A stretch of DNA of 64,000 bases from Mucilaginibacter sp. OK268 (GTDB taxonomy: Bacteria; Bacteroidota; Bacteroidia; Sphingobacteriales; Sphingobacteriaceae): contig NZ_FNJV01000015.1 in the NCBI RefSeq assembly GCF_900103125.1, positions 1 through 64,000 of the forward strand. The letters run 5' to 3'. A program made the translations under genes and the position numbers. Each line of letters starts with the position of its first letter. Position 1 is the stretch's first letter. The notes beneath the pieces were generated by a model that ran no database searches, was not told where the DNA came from, and saw only the letters and a list, made by a program, of their open reading frames with translations. Positions 1 through 9,000 of this stretch are shown here, piece after piece.

Positions 1-2
1 GC

Positions 3-365
3 AAAGATATTACCGATAGTATCCGTTTAAGCCCTTTAAATAATTCACGGGGCAAGAATGCGGCACACAGTCTGAAAGTAGGCCAGTTTGACCGCATAGC
101 TTTCAAACAAGCAGCCGAGCTCAAATTTGACCAGGTATTTGATTATGACCGCGAATTAAAGGAAACATTTTTATATGCTAACACCTTAAAGAATGGCGAC
201 TATGAACAGAAACTGGAATTAAAAATCGATGAGGAAAAGGAACAGCAGCGCAGGCAACAACAACTTGAATATGAACGTGAGCAACAACAATCTAAGGAAA
301 AAGAACAAAAAAGACAGCAAAGCCATGGGTTGACACCCTGGCGTAATAGAATGGGTAACTGGTGA
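3..365 (+). CDS. C-terminal fragment of an unidentified protein, possibly from a mobile element
   Basis: An open frame runs in from the window edge and ends with TGA at 363-365, giving about 120 residues without the start. The first part is mixed alpha-helical sequence (DRELKETFLYANTLKNGDYE). The end is a low-complexity tail rich in Gln, Glu, Arg and Lys, finishing PWRNRMGNW. Such Q/E/R tails are common at the C-termini of Bacteroidota relaxases and other conjugation proteins, and the next two genes also look like mobile-element genes, so a transfer protein is plausible. No catalytic motif lies in the visible part, so no function is assigned. Confidence 0.6.
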   Translation, partial: KDITDSIRLSPLNNSRGKNAAHSLKVGQFDRIAFKQAAELKFDQVFDYDRELKETFLYANTLKNGDYEQKLELKIDEEKEQQRRQQQLEYEREQQQSKEKEQKRQQSHGLTPWRNRMGNW

Positions 366-380
366 ATTTACCATGTACAA

Positions 381-632
381 ATGCATAATTTATCAAGATT
401 GCTTAGGCTAACCTTGTTATTTAATGATGAATTAAAAAGGGTATTTGAACTTAATACTATAGAGCGTGGACAGTTATATATCCTACTGCAAAATTCCTAT
501 TCATAATCAAGGTACAATAGTTCATTTGATCCCGACGAAGGATCGGTAAGAATACTGGCAAAGCAAGTGACGAAGGTTAATCACACGGCAGAAAGAATTT
601 ACAAGGAATTTATTGAAGATATTAAACGCTGA
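381..632 (+). pseudogene. Small hypothetical gene interrupted by an in-frame TAA
   Basis: ATG at 381 opens a frame of 41 codons to TAA (504-506). The same frame then stays open for 41 more codons to TGA at 630-632. The downstream half (FDPDEGSVRILAKQVTKVNH and on to IYKEFIEDIKR) reads like real amphipathic protein sequence, not random translation. The simplest reading is one gene of about 83 codons with a nonsense mutation. It lies 16 nt after the previous stop in the same orientation, as in a compact mobile-element operon. I do not recognise the family. It could instead be an unrelated 41-codon ORF followed by debris. Confidence 0.4.
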
Positions 633-697
633 CAGCCCTGTTGCCTCTGGCAGGAGTGAAATTCGTTACTCATAACCCACTCGCTTTTCCTCATATC

Positions 698-872
698 CAT
701 TTTACCGCAACCGGCAAAATTACCGACCGGCGGAATGAAATGTCAAGGCTATAGTGAACGAAGCTTTTCGTTTTTTTTTAGCGGTGCTTCGGCCTTGATA
801 TTTCATCCACCTTTCGCTTTTGGTGCCTAAGCGGTAAAAATGACTTGATTTGTAAAGGTGTCTACGGACACC
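698..872. repeat. Nested inverted repeat plus short hairpin, non-coding
   Basis: Three concentric arms are visible. The outer arms CATTTTACCGC (698-708) and GCGGTAAAAATG (831-842) differ by one extra A. The middle arms 734-749 and 792-807 pair with two mismatches over 16 bases. The inner arms are GAAGC (760-764) and GCTTC (786-790) around a T-rich loop. A separate perfect hairpin GGTGTC-tacg-GACACC follows at 857-872. The block lies between two degenerate mobile-element genes. It could be a transfer origin, a strong structured terminator or a transposon remnant. Confidence 0.55.
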
Positions 873-930
873 CCGGTTCATTGGTTTGTTTTTTGTATTA
901 TATTAGTTAATATTTCTGCTTTTACTTACG

Positions 931-1581
931 ATGTCAACTACAGATTCAATACCAGTTTATCTCAATAAATCACCATTCAACTTGCTTAATGAAGTTTGGA
1001 AAGACATACCTGACTTTGAACGGTCTTATCGGGCTTCCAAATTAGGCCGGATTAAATCTCTGGATAGGACAATCCCTCATCCCCGGTTAAAACAGCAGTT
1101 TGTAAAAGGTATTGTATTGAGCCAGTCTGTTTCTAAAAACAAGAATGTTAAAACCGGAGAGCCTATGATTGATCTCCGGGTCTCCTTAAGCATTGAAGGG
1201 AAGCAACATTATTTTAATACCCGGAGAATTATTTATTACACGTTTATTAAACGGTTGGATTATAACAAAGATGGATTGTATGTCATCAATATAGATGGTG
1301 ACGGTTATAATAATAGTGTCACTAACCTAAAACTGATCACTAAAAGTGTGAAGCAAAAGCGCGCTGTTAGCCGTGACAGGGTGATCCCTTATCTGAACAC
1401 CGCAGACCGGTCTAAGTGACCTAAAACCTATGGCGGATATTCCAGGAGAAAGCCAGTTGCGCAATATGATCTTAACGAGAATCTTATTCAAACCTTTGAA
1501 AGTGTGCGGGCCGCTTCCCGCAAAATGAACCTGGATGATAAAGCGATAATCCAAGTCGCAAAAGGCATTTACTCCCAATAG
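931..1581 (+). pseudogene. NUMOD4/NUMOD1 homing-endonuclease-like gene with in-frame TGA
   Basis: The N-terminus EVWKDIPDFERSYRASKLGR (about residues 21-40) matches the NUMOD4 motif found at the start of HNH homing endonucleases. Residues 90-140 have an HNH-like layout (FNTRRIIYYTFI, then DGLYVINIDGDGYNNSVTNL) but lack clear catalytic histidines. The frame stops at TGA 1417-1419 after 162 codons. It then continues without a shift through KPVAQYDLNENLIQTFESVR, a typical NUMOD1 DNA-binding motif, to TAG at 1579-1581. The NUMOD1 motif beyond the stop shows that the gene was once about 216 codons long. It is therefore a nonsense-mutated, probably inactive selfish gene. Confidence 0.7.
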
Positions 1582-2406
1582 AATGGGTTTAAATGGCGAT
1601 ATGTTTAATAAACAATAGGAATTATTATAAAAACAAAAAATAACTTAAACCGGATATTCAATGTTCGAATTGTGATACATCTCCAGTTTGCTGCTTCCGA
1701 CTTTTTCCATCGTCTGAATCGACAAAATTTTATTGAGAAATGGCAAGTAAAAGAAAAATTTGTATTCCTATTTTGATATAATCGATAAAGCATTTTTATA
1801 ACCTAAACCAAAATAATTATCGCGCGAAACGACGCTTTTTAATCCTCTCGTAAGATGTTACCACTTTCTGTTTCGCGCCATTAAACTTGCGTTGTACTGA
1901 TTAGTTAAATGCTCAGATTTGATCTAGTTTATCTTGTATTTAACATCACAAAGACTCTCTCAGTTTTTTGTAAGGGGATAGTATTAACAAATGTATACTG
2001 CCAATCCGTCTCGCGCTCGTCTGTGACGAGTGTGTAATTCCGAATTACACAACTCTTAAGCTTATCAAACCAGTCGCCAGATTTTGCTGCGTTTAATAAG
2101 TCTGCGACACATTAAACTCCACCGCAAGGCCATACCATTACCGCATATTTTTTTATTCAATATCTTATATATTATACACCTTGTCAAGAAAATGTGCGGA
2201 TAAAACCCAATACATTGCGATCTGTCACCCGATATGACTTAAGCAAAGTCCTTGCTCCATGAAAGCTCTCTCTGGACTTATCAATCATTCGTTATGCTCA
2301 TTCATTGCTAAGTCAGGCGCTTTCCATAACTTTTGCTCACCTGCTACTCGTCGAGGACTTCACAACTGTCATGGCGTTTGATAGGCCACAACTCAACCTT
2401 AAGCAG

Positions 2407-2507
2407 TCAAACGCAACGCCAGTTTTTTGTGTGAAGCATTCTTTGTAGTCGAACTTTGTACTACCCCTACAAAGATCCTCTCCTCTATTCGCAGACGGCT
2501 CGCAGAG
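2407..2507 (+). repeat. ~100-bp dispersed repeat, copy A
   Basis: This segment matches 27553-27647 almost base for base at both ends (CGCAACGCCAGTTTTTTGTG, and later CTCTATTCGCAGACGGCTCG). The centre is more variable and contains short hairpins in both copies. The two copies have the same orientation and lie about 25 kb apart, each upstream of an RHS module. The function is unknown. Confidence 0.8.
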
Positions 2508-2786
2508 TATTTACAACACGTTCTTATTGTGTACCAATCGAATACACTTATTAAACAGAATTAATGGCAGTTGAAATACTACATTTGCTGTCAAAAAATG
2601 CGAAACTATCGTAAGTGTTTAGAATACCTGAGGTTTTGCGTGTAACATAAATGAATATGGCGTAGCTGATATGAATAGCAAAAGACTTAACAAGGTACTT
2701 ATTGCCGATTACTTTTTACCTAAAAAGGCCTAAAAGTTTAAAAGTGTTTCTCGTCGAATATATCAATTACCTTAACAATCCTTTTA

Positions 2787-2794
2787 TATCTTTG
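2787..2794 (+). promoter_or_regulatory. Possible -7 element of the acyltransferase promoter
   Basis: TATCTTTG fits the Bacteroidota -7 consensus TAnnTTTG and lies 25 nt before the ATG at 2820. No matching TTTG -33 element is seen at the right distance, so this is weaker than the promoters at 3996, 27709 and 38483. Confidence 0.35.
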
Positions 2795-2819
2795 CAAATT
2801 ATATATTTAAATATCATAA

Positions 2820-3833
2820 ATGGAAACCAAAAATAAAATTTATGTTTTGAGCTTTTTAAGAGGTTTAGCTGTTCTCTTAGTTTGTTTTTGTCACTTCGGC
2901 TACCCATTAACAATAAAAAACAATAATCTATCCGGGTTATTCCTGGCATTTCTCAATTATGGTAAATATGGGGTGAATATATTCTTTGTGATATCAGGGT
3001 TTATTATACCATTAAGCATGGATAAAGCGATGTATAGCATTAAATATTATTTAAAATTTCTAGGTAAGCGTGCAATGAGACTTCATCCGCCCTATCTAGC
3101 AGCTTTAGCTTTAACGCTTATTATTGTCGCAATATCAAACAAGATCAAACATGTACCTTTCCCAGAAAGCACTGTATCCATTATTCAAAGTTGTTTTTAT
3201 CTGCATATAGTTCAAAACAATCCGGTTTTTTGGACTCTGCAAATAGAAGCTGAATATTATATCTTTATGGGCGTATATTTTGTATTGCTCAAAAGCTCCC
3301 CTAAATTAACAATATGTTTAAGTATTCCCTTGTTTATGTTCTTAAGTCAAACCCACTTGGTTAGTTACGTAGGGTTATTAGATTATCTGATCTTTTTTCT
3401 AATTGGCACTATCGGTTATTTAATTTATAACAATGAAAATTTAGATCGACTTGAAATATTATGTATAACCGCTCTGGTGATTTTTTCATTTGCATTTTAC
3501 GAACTTCCAGCTGCAATAGTTGCCTTGTTAACCATTCTGTTTATCTTATTTTATAAGGGAAAAGTTAATAAGGCCTTTGATTTTACAGGCGAAATCTCTT
3601 ATTCATTATATCTTATTCACTATCCAATAGGAACAAAGTTGTTATATTTAGCTATTAAGCATATTGCCCCCCGCTATTACCCGCTGTTGTTTATAGCACC
3701 ATTTCTTGTTTTGATCCCACTTGCTGCATTGTTTTGGAGATTCATCGAAAATCCATTTGCAAAGTTTTCCAATAGAATAAAATATGGAACAAATAAAAGA
3801 GAGCCTCAAATTTTACCTCATATTCAGTTATAA
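2820..3833 (+). CDS. Membrane acyltransferase (acyltransferase 3 family)
   Basis: The 337-residue protein has about ten hydrophobic helices and the hallmarks of the acyltransferase 3 / OafA family. These are an early histidine in a membrane segment (CHFGYP, H25), FFVISGFII (about 55-63), and the basic KRAMRLHPPY loop (83-92) corresponding to the R-x-x-R-x-x-P motif. The family transfers acyl groups to sugars of surface polysaccharides, lipids or antibiotics at the inner membrane. The gene stands alone. Flank comparison with RHS module 2 (27553-27738) suggests that it and its surroundings lie between a repeat and a promoter that are adjacent in the other copy, so it may be an insertion. The acceptor substrate cannot be predicted. 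Confidence 0.85.
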   Translation: METKNKIYVLSFLRGLAVLLVCFCHFGYPLTIKNNNLSGLFLAFLNYGKYGVNIFFVISGFIIPLSMDKAMYSIKYYLKFLGKRAMRLHPPYLAALALTLIIVAISNKIKHVPFPESTVSIIQSCFYLHIVQNNPVFWTLQIEAEYYIFMGVYFVLLKSSPKLTICLSIPLFMFLSQTHLVSYVGLLDYLIFFLIGTIGYLIYNNENLDRLEILCITALVIFSFAFYELPAAIVALLTILFILFYKGKVNKAFDFTGEISYSLYLIHYPIGTKLLYLAIKHIAPRYYPLLFIAPFLVLIPLAALFWRFIENPFAKFSNRIKYGTNKREPQILPHIQL

Positions 3834-3995
3834 ATAAAATTACGTTTAATTGCTTCTTGTTAAGGATTTGATATGGATGAAGAAAGTTACGCGTTCCATT
3901 ATCCTTTTTAGTATTTGGTTCACGCTGATAAATAAAGAGTCCACAAATGTTATTAATTCACATTTTTTTTAAACAAGTAAATTTATAGTAGTGTA

Positions 3996-4025
3996 TTTGT
4001 TTGATATAATAATTAATTATATTTG
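3996..4025 (+). promoter_or_regulatory. Promoter of RHS module 1 (TTTG-N18-TATATTTG)
   Basis: TTTG at 3996-3999 and TATATTTG at 4018-4025 are separated by 18 nt, matching the -33/-7 elements used by the Bacteroidota primary sigma factor. The same elements at the same spacing occur at 27709-27738 before module 2, within similar flanking sequence. A 5' leader of about 155 nt precedes the first gene. Confidence 0.7.
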
Positions 4026-4187
4026 AAGTGCCTAAACGATACATATGATAGTTTTACTACAATAATATTCCCCATCGCAAGCTCTCATAAGAGCATTCTC
4101 AACAGAAAACGAATTCAAGGCTGAACCAACTGAATTCTGTTGGCATAAGCATAGCCATAGCCACAAATCAATTTTTCAAATCATATT

Positions 4188-4937
4188 ATGAAACTTTCTT
4201 ATTTAACCCTTTCAATTCTTTTATTGACAGGATATAGCGATTATGCCCAAAATATATTTCCTTCAACGGGGCCTGTTGGTGTCGGAACCACAGGTCCAAT
4301 TATTCCGCTTCAAATCCATACTGGTGCGGGGAGCAATGTGATCAATGAAGGCTTGCGAATAGTAAATCAGTTTAATTCCAATGGAAATAATAATCCATCA
4401 ATAGTATTTTCGAACGACGGAAGTAATGCGAATCCGCTTACAACGACCTTTCAAACCTGGGCGCTCAGTGCTATGGTAGCCGGAGGGGAAAGCTTTAGTA
4501 TTATACATAAAGGAGGAACTAATGCCCTAATAACACCATTTTTTATAAATGGCGCAAATGGCAGTGTAGGCATAAATACCACCTATATACCTTCTTCTTT
4601 CCAATTCGCAGTTAACGGAGCTATGATAACAACATCAATTGTGGTTAAAGTGAGAAATGGTTGGCCTGATTATGTTTTCAAAAAGGATTATCAACTACCA
4701 TCACTTCAGGAAGTTAAAGCCTACATTGATCAAAACCAGCATTTACCGGAAATTCCGTCAGAACAGCAAATAGCTAAAGATGGATTGAACCTGGGTGAAA
4801 TGAATAAGTTGTTGATGAAAAAGATGGAGGAATTGACTTTGTATCTGATTGATGAACATAAAAAGAATAAAGATCAGCAAGAGCAAATTGACCAGTTAAA
4901 TAAAAAGATAGAATTGCTTATCAATAAAATTAAATAG
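4188..4937 (+). CDS. Secreted tail-fibre-like protein with C-terminal chaperone-type module
   Basis: The 249-residue protein starts with a signal peptide (cut near YAQ-NIF, residue 21). GVGTTGP repeats of the tail-fibre type follow, and residues 159-222 form a conserved module (WPDYVFKKDYQLPSLQEV ... NLGEMNKLLMKKMEELTLYL). A lysine-rich coiled coil ends the protein (223-249). This C-terminal module is widespread in Bacteroidota proteins annotated as tail-fibre proteins and resembles intramolecular-chaperone ends of trimeric fibres. It is the first gene of RHS module 1 and lies 20 nt before a paralogue. A trimeric surface or adhesive fibre accompanying the RHS proteins is an inference. Confidence 0.65.
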   Translation: MKLSYLTLSILLLTGYSDYAQNIFPSTGPVGVGTTGPIIPLQIHTGAGSNVINEGLRIVNQFNSNGNNNPSIVFSNDGSNANPLTTTFQTWALSAMVAGGESFSIIHKGGTNALITPFFINGANGSVGINTTYIPSSFQFAVNGAMITTSIVVKVRNGWPDYVFKKDYQLPSLQEVKAYIDQNQHLPEIPSEQQIAKDGLNLGEMNKLLMKKMEELTLYLIDEHKKNKDQQEQIDQLNKKIELLINKIK

Positions 4938-4957
4938 TCTTTTATTCCTATCACATC

Positions 4958-6037
4958 ATGAAAAAACTCATCTTTTCACTATCTCTATTTTTAAGCTTTT
5001 CATCATTAGTACATGCCCAATGGGTCACTAATGGAACAAATACTATTACTTCAACTACTAATTCTGTAGGTGTTGGTACAACCAATCCTGATGAAAAATT
5101 GGTGGTGAATGGTAATATCAAAACAGTATTGGAATCTACCTATAACCCGGCCAAAAATGTGGCCACGATCAAACAGTTGGGCCTTTCCGGGGCAACCGGA
5201 GCGATGAACTGGACCCTTAGAGGGGTATATCAATATACAAATGGTGTCTTGGGTAATGCTGATGGCGGAGATCTGGATCTCATTAAATCGTTGGATGGTA
5301 ATACCATTTTAGGAACGAAAACGGATGGCGCTGCACTGGGTAAAGTAGGTATTGGCACAACAGCTCCCGCTGCCCAATTACATGTACAAGTATCTAATCT
5401 TGGATTAAATATTATAGGAGGTTTTCGAAATTCAAGTGCTGGGGTAGGGAATGGAGCGGTGACAGCGGGTACTGCTGTAGGTATAGGTTTTCTTAATGAA
5501 CCTAGCGGAAATTGGTGGAAAGCGGCTATTGTCCACGAAAGAACGAACGCCTTTGGTGTAGGCAGATTGCATTTTTTAGTCAATAATTCAATGGATAACT
5601 CAACCGTCACACTAACTGATGCAAAAATGACTATAGAAACTTCAGGTAATGTCGGTATTGGCATAACCAATCCACAAAATAAACTGGACGTAAATGGCAG
5701 GATCCACTCTCAATCAGTGCTCATAGACATGAACGGTTGGTCAGATTATGTTTTCAAAAAGGATTATCAATTGCCATCACTTCAAGAAGTTAAAAACTAC
5801 ATAGATCAAAATCAACATTTACCTGAGATTCCATCAGAACAGCAAATTACAAAAGAAGGCTTGAATCTGGGAGAGATGAATAAGCTGCTGATGAAGAAAG
5901 TGGAAGAGTTGACGCTTTACTTGATCGAAAAGGATAATAAACAAAAAGAGCAGGAGCAATTACTTTACAAACTGCAGGGACAACTTAATCAGTTGATCAA
6001 ACAGGTTAAGATTAATAAAGCATTAGCCAAAAACTGA
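4958..6037 (+). CDS. Second tail-fibre-like secreted protein, paralogue of the preceding gene
   Basis: The 359-residue protein has a signal peptide (MKKLIFSLSLFLSFSSLVHA-Q). Several VGIGTTNP/VGIGITNP repeats (about residues 37-45, 129-137 and 231-239), typical of beta-rich tail-fibre shafts, precede a near-identical copy of the WSDYVFKKDYQLPSLQEV module at about residues 261-325. A coiled-coil tail rich in Gln and Lys follows. The middle is longer than in the upstream gene. DNA identity of the C-terminal module with the gene at 27972 is very high (ACATGAACGGTTGGTCAGA shared), which suggests recent duplication or gene conversion. It is co-transcribed with its neighbours, with gaps of 20 and 46 nt. 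Confidence 0.65.
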   Translation: MKKLIFSLSLFLSFSSLVHAQWVTNGTNTITSTTNSVGVGTTNPDEKLVVNGNIKTVLESTYNPAKNVATIKQLGLSGATGAMNWTLRGVYQYTNGVLGNADGGDLDLIKSLDGNTILGTKTDGAALGKVGIGTTAPAAQLHVQVSNLGLNIIGGFRNSSAGVGNGAVTAGTAVGIGFLNEPSGNWWKAAIVHERTNAFGVGRLHFLVNNSMDNSTVTLTDAKMTIETSGNVGIGITNPQNKLDVNGRIHSQSVLIDMNGWSDYVFKKDYQLPSLQEVKNYIDQNQHLPEIPSEQQITKEGLNLGEMNKLLMKKVEELTLYLIEKDNKQKEQEQLLYKLQGQLNQLIKQVKINKALAKN

Positions 6038-6083
6038 TTTTTCTAAATATTCGATATCGCCTTTTCCAAATATAATTTTCAAA

Positions 6084-9000
6084 ATGAAAAAGTTTCTCTT
6101 TCTTTTGCCGGTACTGTCCTTGTTCCTGTTTTGCCCAACATTGTTTGCCCAATATCAGGTAGGTGTTAATCCTTTGACGGGTACAGCAAATGTAGCAATT
6201 CCGGTTTATCAAATTAATAAAGGGAGTGTTTCCGTTCCCGTTACCCTTGTCTATGGTGGCCGGGGGATCAAGCCCAAAGATGTGGAAAGTTCTGCGGGTA
6301 TCGGCTGGTACCTTTCAGCAGGGGGGCAAGTTAGCCGAGAATTAAGAGGACTGCCGGATGATTGTCAAAAGGATAATTCAGGAAATGCTCGTTTAGGTTG
6401 GCTATATAATAATAATGGTAACGGTATCAGCAATTTTTCTATTGCCAATGATAATACAACGAATACCTGTACGGATGAAACGGCAGACATCAATTATATA
6501 AATACCAATTTTACCGGGTATTCCGACACTGAGCCGGACATATTTAATGTTAGTGCCCCCGGGTTATCCTGTCAATTGGTGTTAGATAAGTCACACGTAT
6601 TCAAAGCATTATCTTATCAGGATTTAAAAATCGAATATTCGATCGATGTATTTGGTATTTCTTCCTTCACAATTACAAATAACAAAGGAACCAAGTATAT
6701 ATTTACATTAAGAGAACAGGTTACTCAAATAGCCTTACCTACAACAAGTACCACAGTAACTTATTTCGGGAATGCCTATAAGCAGTACCAGTATGGTATA
6801 AATTTTTTCAATAACTGGTACTTAACTAGCATAACAGATGCTAACGGTAATACCGTTTCTTTAAATTACACCGTTGGCCCAGACAGAACGAGCAATAACC
6901 CTGTGGAGTTATTTATTGGTGGTTCTACTACAAAATCAACTCAGTATACCATACAGCAAACGGCTCAACAGAAAATTCTTTCCAGTATTAGTAACGGGAC
7001 GGACCAATTGACTTTTAACTGGCAATCGAATGATTATGGTGCAGGGGGGACAAATTTGTCATACATAAGTTCCGTTTCGGGCATGGGAAGAAGTTTTCAA
7101 TTTACATATAGTCTTGTCGCTTTCCCCCGGACAGGTAGTGGCAATTACTACCGGGTATTTCTTCGGGGGGTTAATGACAGTGGATGTAGTTCCCCTATCA
7201 ATTACAATTTTACTTATAATGGAGAAACAGGCGTGAAGACGGCCACTGGCACAACCTATACAACAACACTCTCGGATTCTTCTTCAACCTTTACAGATTA
7301 CTGGGGCTACCAAAATACCAATAGTTTTACTTCACCTGTCCCGATAATATATGTCAATCCGTCAACCCCAGCTTATCCAAGATACACTAATTATATCAAT
7401 CCCGCTTCTGTAGGATCAACTTATGCATATCTCCTAGGGAGAAATGGCAAGTTCGTAGATGCCAGTTCTATAATTTATGGTTCTCTAAGTACCATGACAA
7501 ATGCCAGTGGCGGTGTTACAACTTTTACCTATGAACCCAATGATTATTTGGATATCCCAACAAATTCTGTAGTCTCGGGTAATGGTATACGGGTGAAAGC
7601 CATCAGCGATAATGATGGTACAGGCAACAATATAGTTCGCAATTATTCCTACTTAGATCCCGCGACCAATAAATCGAGTGGTAAGCCAATAACTCTACCT
7701 ATTTATGCTTTTACTATTCCATATACAGGGTCGGCAACCGATGGGGTTTATTGGGATAATGCAACCGTAATATCGGCGAATGATCTTTCCAGTGATGACC
7801 ATACCATCCTGTATAAATATTGCAAAGAAAATAAAACGGGGGCTGGTTCAACGCTTTACCAATATTATGTCCCGGCTACGCAATGGGACAACAGCGCGAC
7901 ACCGGCATGCGCGTCTTGTAGTACAGCGGAGTGGTATCCTACCCAAACTAATGTGGCCAGACCAACCTGCGTATCTTATGGTCCGATAAGAAATGATATT
8001 TATACCTATCCTGTTGCCCCTGCCGCAAATTATAGTATGGAAAGAGGGTTGATACAGCAAGTAACCAACTATAATGATGCCGGGACAAAAGTAAGTGAAA
8101 CCGCCTATACCTATCAGCGTACAAGCCCCCCTCTGATCATCCAGGCACTTAAATTTGACGATAATAATGGGGTTAAAGCCTATGCTAAGTATAATTTATA
8201 TGCTTCTACCAGTGAGCTCACTAGTCAGGTAACCAAAAAGGTTTATGATTCACCTACATTGACCCAAGCACTAAGCAGTACTACCACTTATACTTATGGT
8301 AATACCTATCACCGGCTGACAAAACAACAAACAACCAATAGTGATAACAGTATTGTTAGTGTGAATACCTCGTACAGTAAAGATTATGCCATTGCTGCTC
8401 CGGGGACTGATTCTACAACAAATGCCATTTATCATCTTCAAAAACAGAATATTGATGTGCCTATAGAAAGTTATACACAGGTTACCAGGAGTGGTGTAAC
8501 GAAAACGGTCGGTGCTCAACTTACCAAATTCAAAACATTTACCGGAAATCCCTATTTCTACCTGCCTGTTCAGTCATTGAAATTCGTTTCAACCGATGGC
8601 GACACCTTCACGCCATTTGCCATAACCGGTGGGGTGGCTATTGCTGATCCAAAATATATTCCAACGGCGAATTATACGGCTTACGACAATACCGGCCTTT
8701 TGCAGACAGGAGATGATAATTATAAACACGTGCAAACAGGCATTACCGATCATTTTTCGAACCAGAGTGTAGCTTTATTTAAAAATACGGCGGTGAGCGA
8801 GACTGGCTTTGAAGACTTTGACAGCAGCCTGCCACCGGGCACCAATTATACTTTACCGATATCCACCGGAATAGTCAATACGAACAGCCATAATGGCAAT
8901 GCCTATACTTTCAGTACAGGACAAAACATTTCGAAGGTTATGTCTAAAAAGGCAGGCGAAAATTATTATACCCTATCAGCCTGGATCAGTTCAGCATCGG

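Larger units (their letters stand above)
1582..2819. other. Gene-free stretch of 1.2 kb with repeat remnants
   Basis: No convincing reading frame is present on either strand. Visible structures are a 9-bp inverted repeat GCGCGAAAC (1822-1830) / GTTTCGCGC (1870-1878), the hairpin CTCGTC-tgt-GACGAG at 2016-2030, and a near-perfect palindrome TGTAATTC-c-GAATTACA immediately after it. The 2011-2038 segment is a copy of a repeat found again at about 15017-15044 and, diverged, at about 14488-14509. A second repeat occupies 2407-2507. The stretch reads as decayed intergenic or mobile-element DNA. Confidence 0.6.

Noticed and set aside
1417..1419. TGA read as selenocysteine or recoded codon in the endonuclease-like gene
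   Set aside because: No SECIS-like hairpin is visible, and neighbouring mobile genes carry different stops (TAA). Point-mutation decay is simpler.
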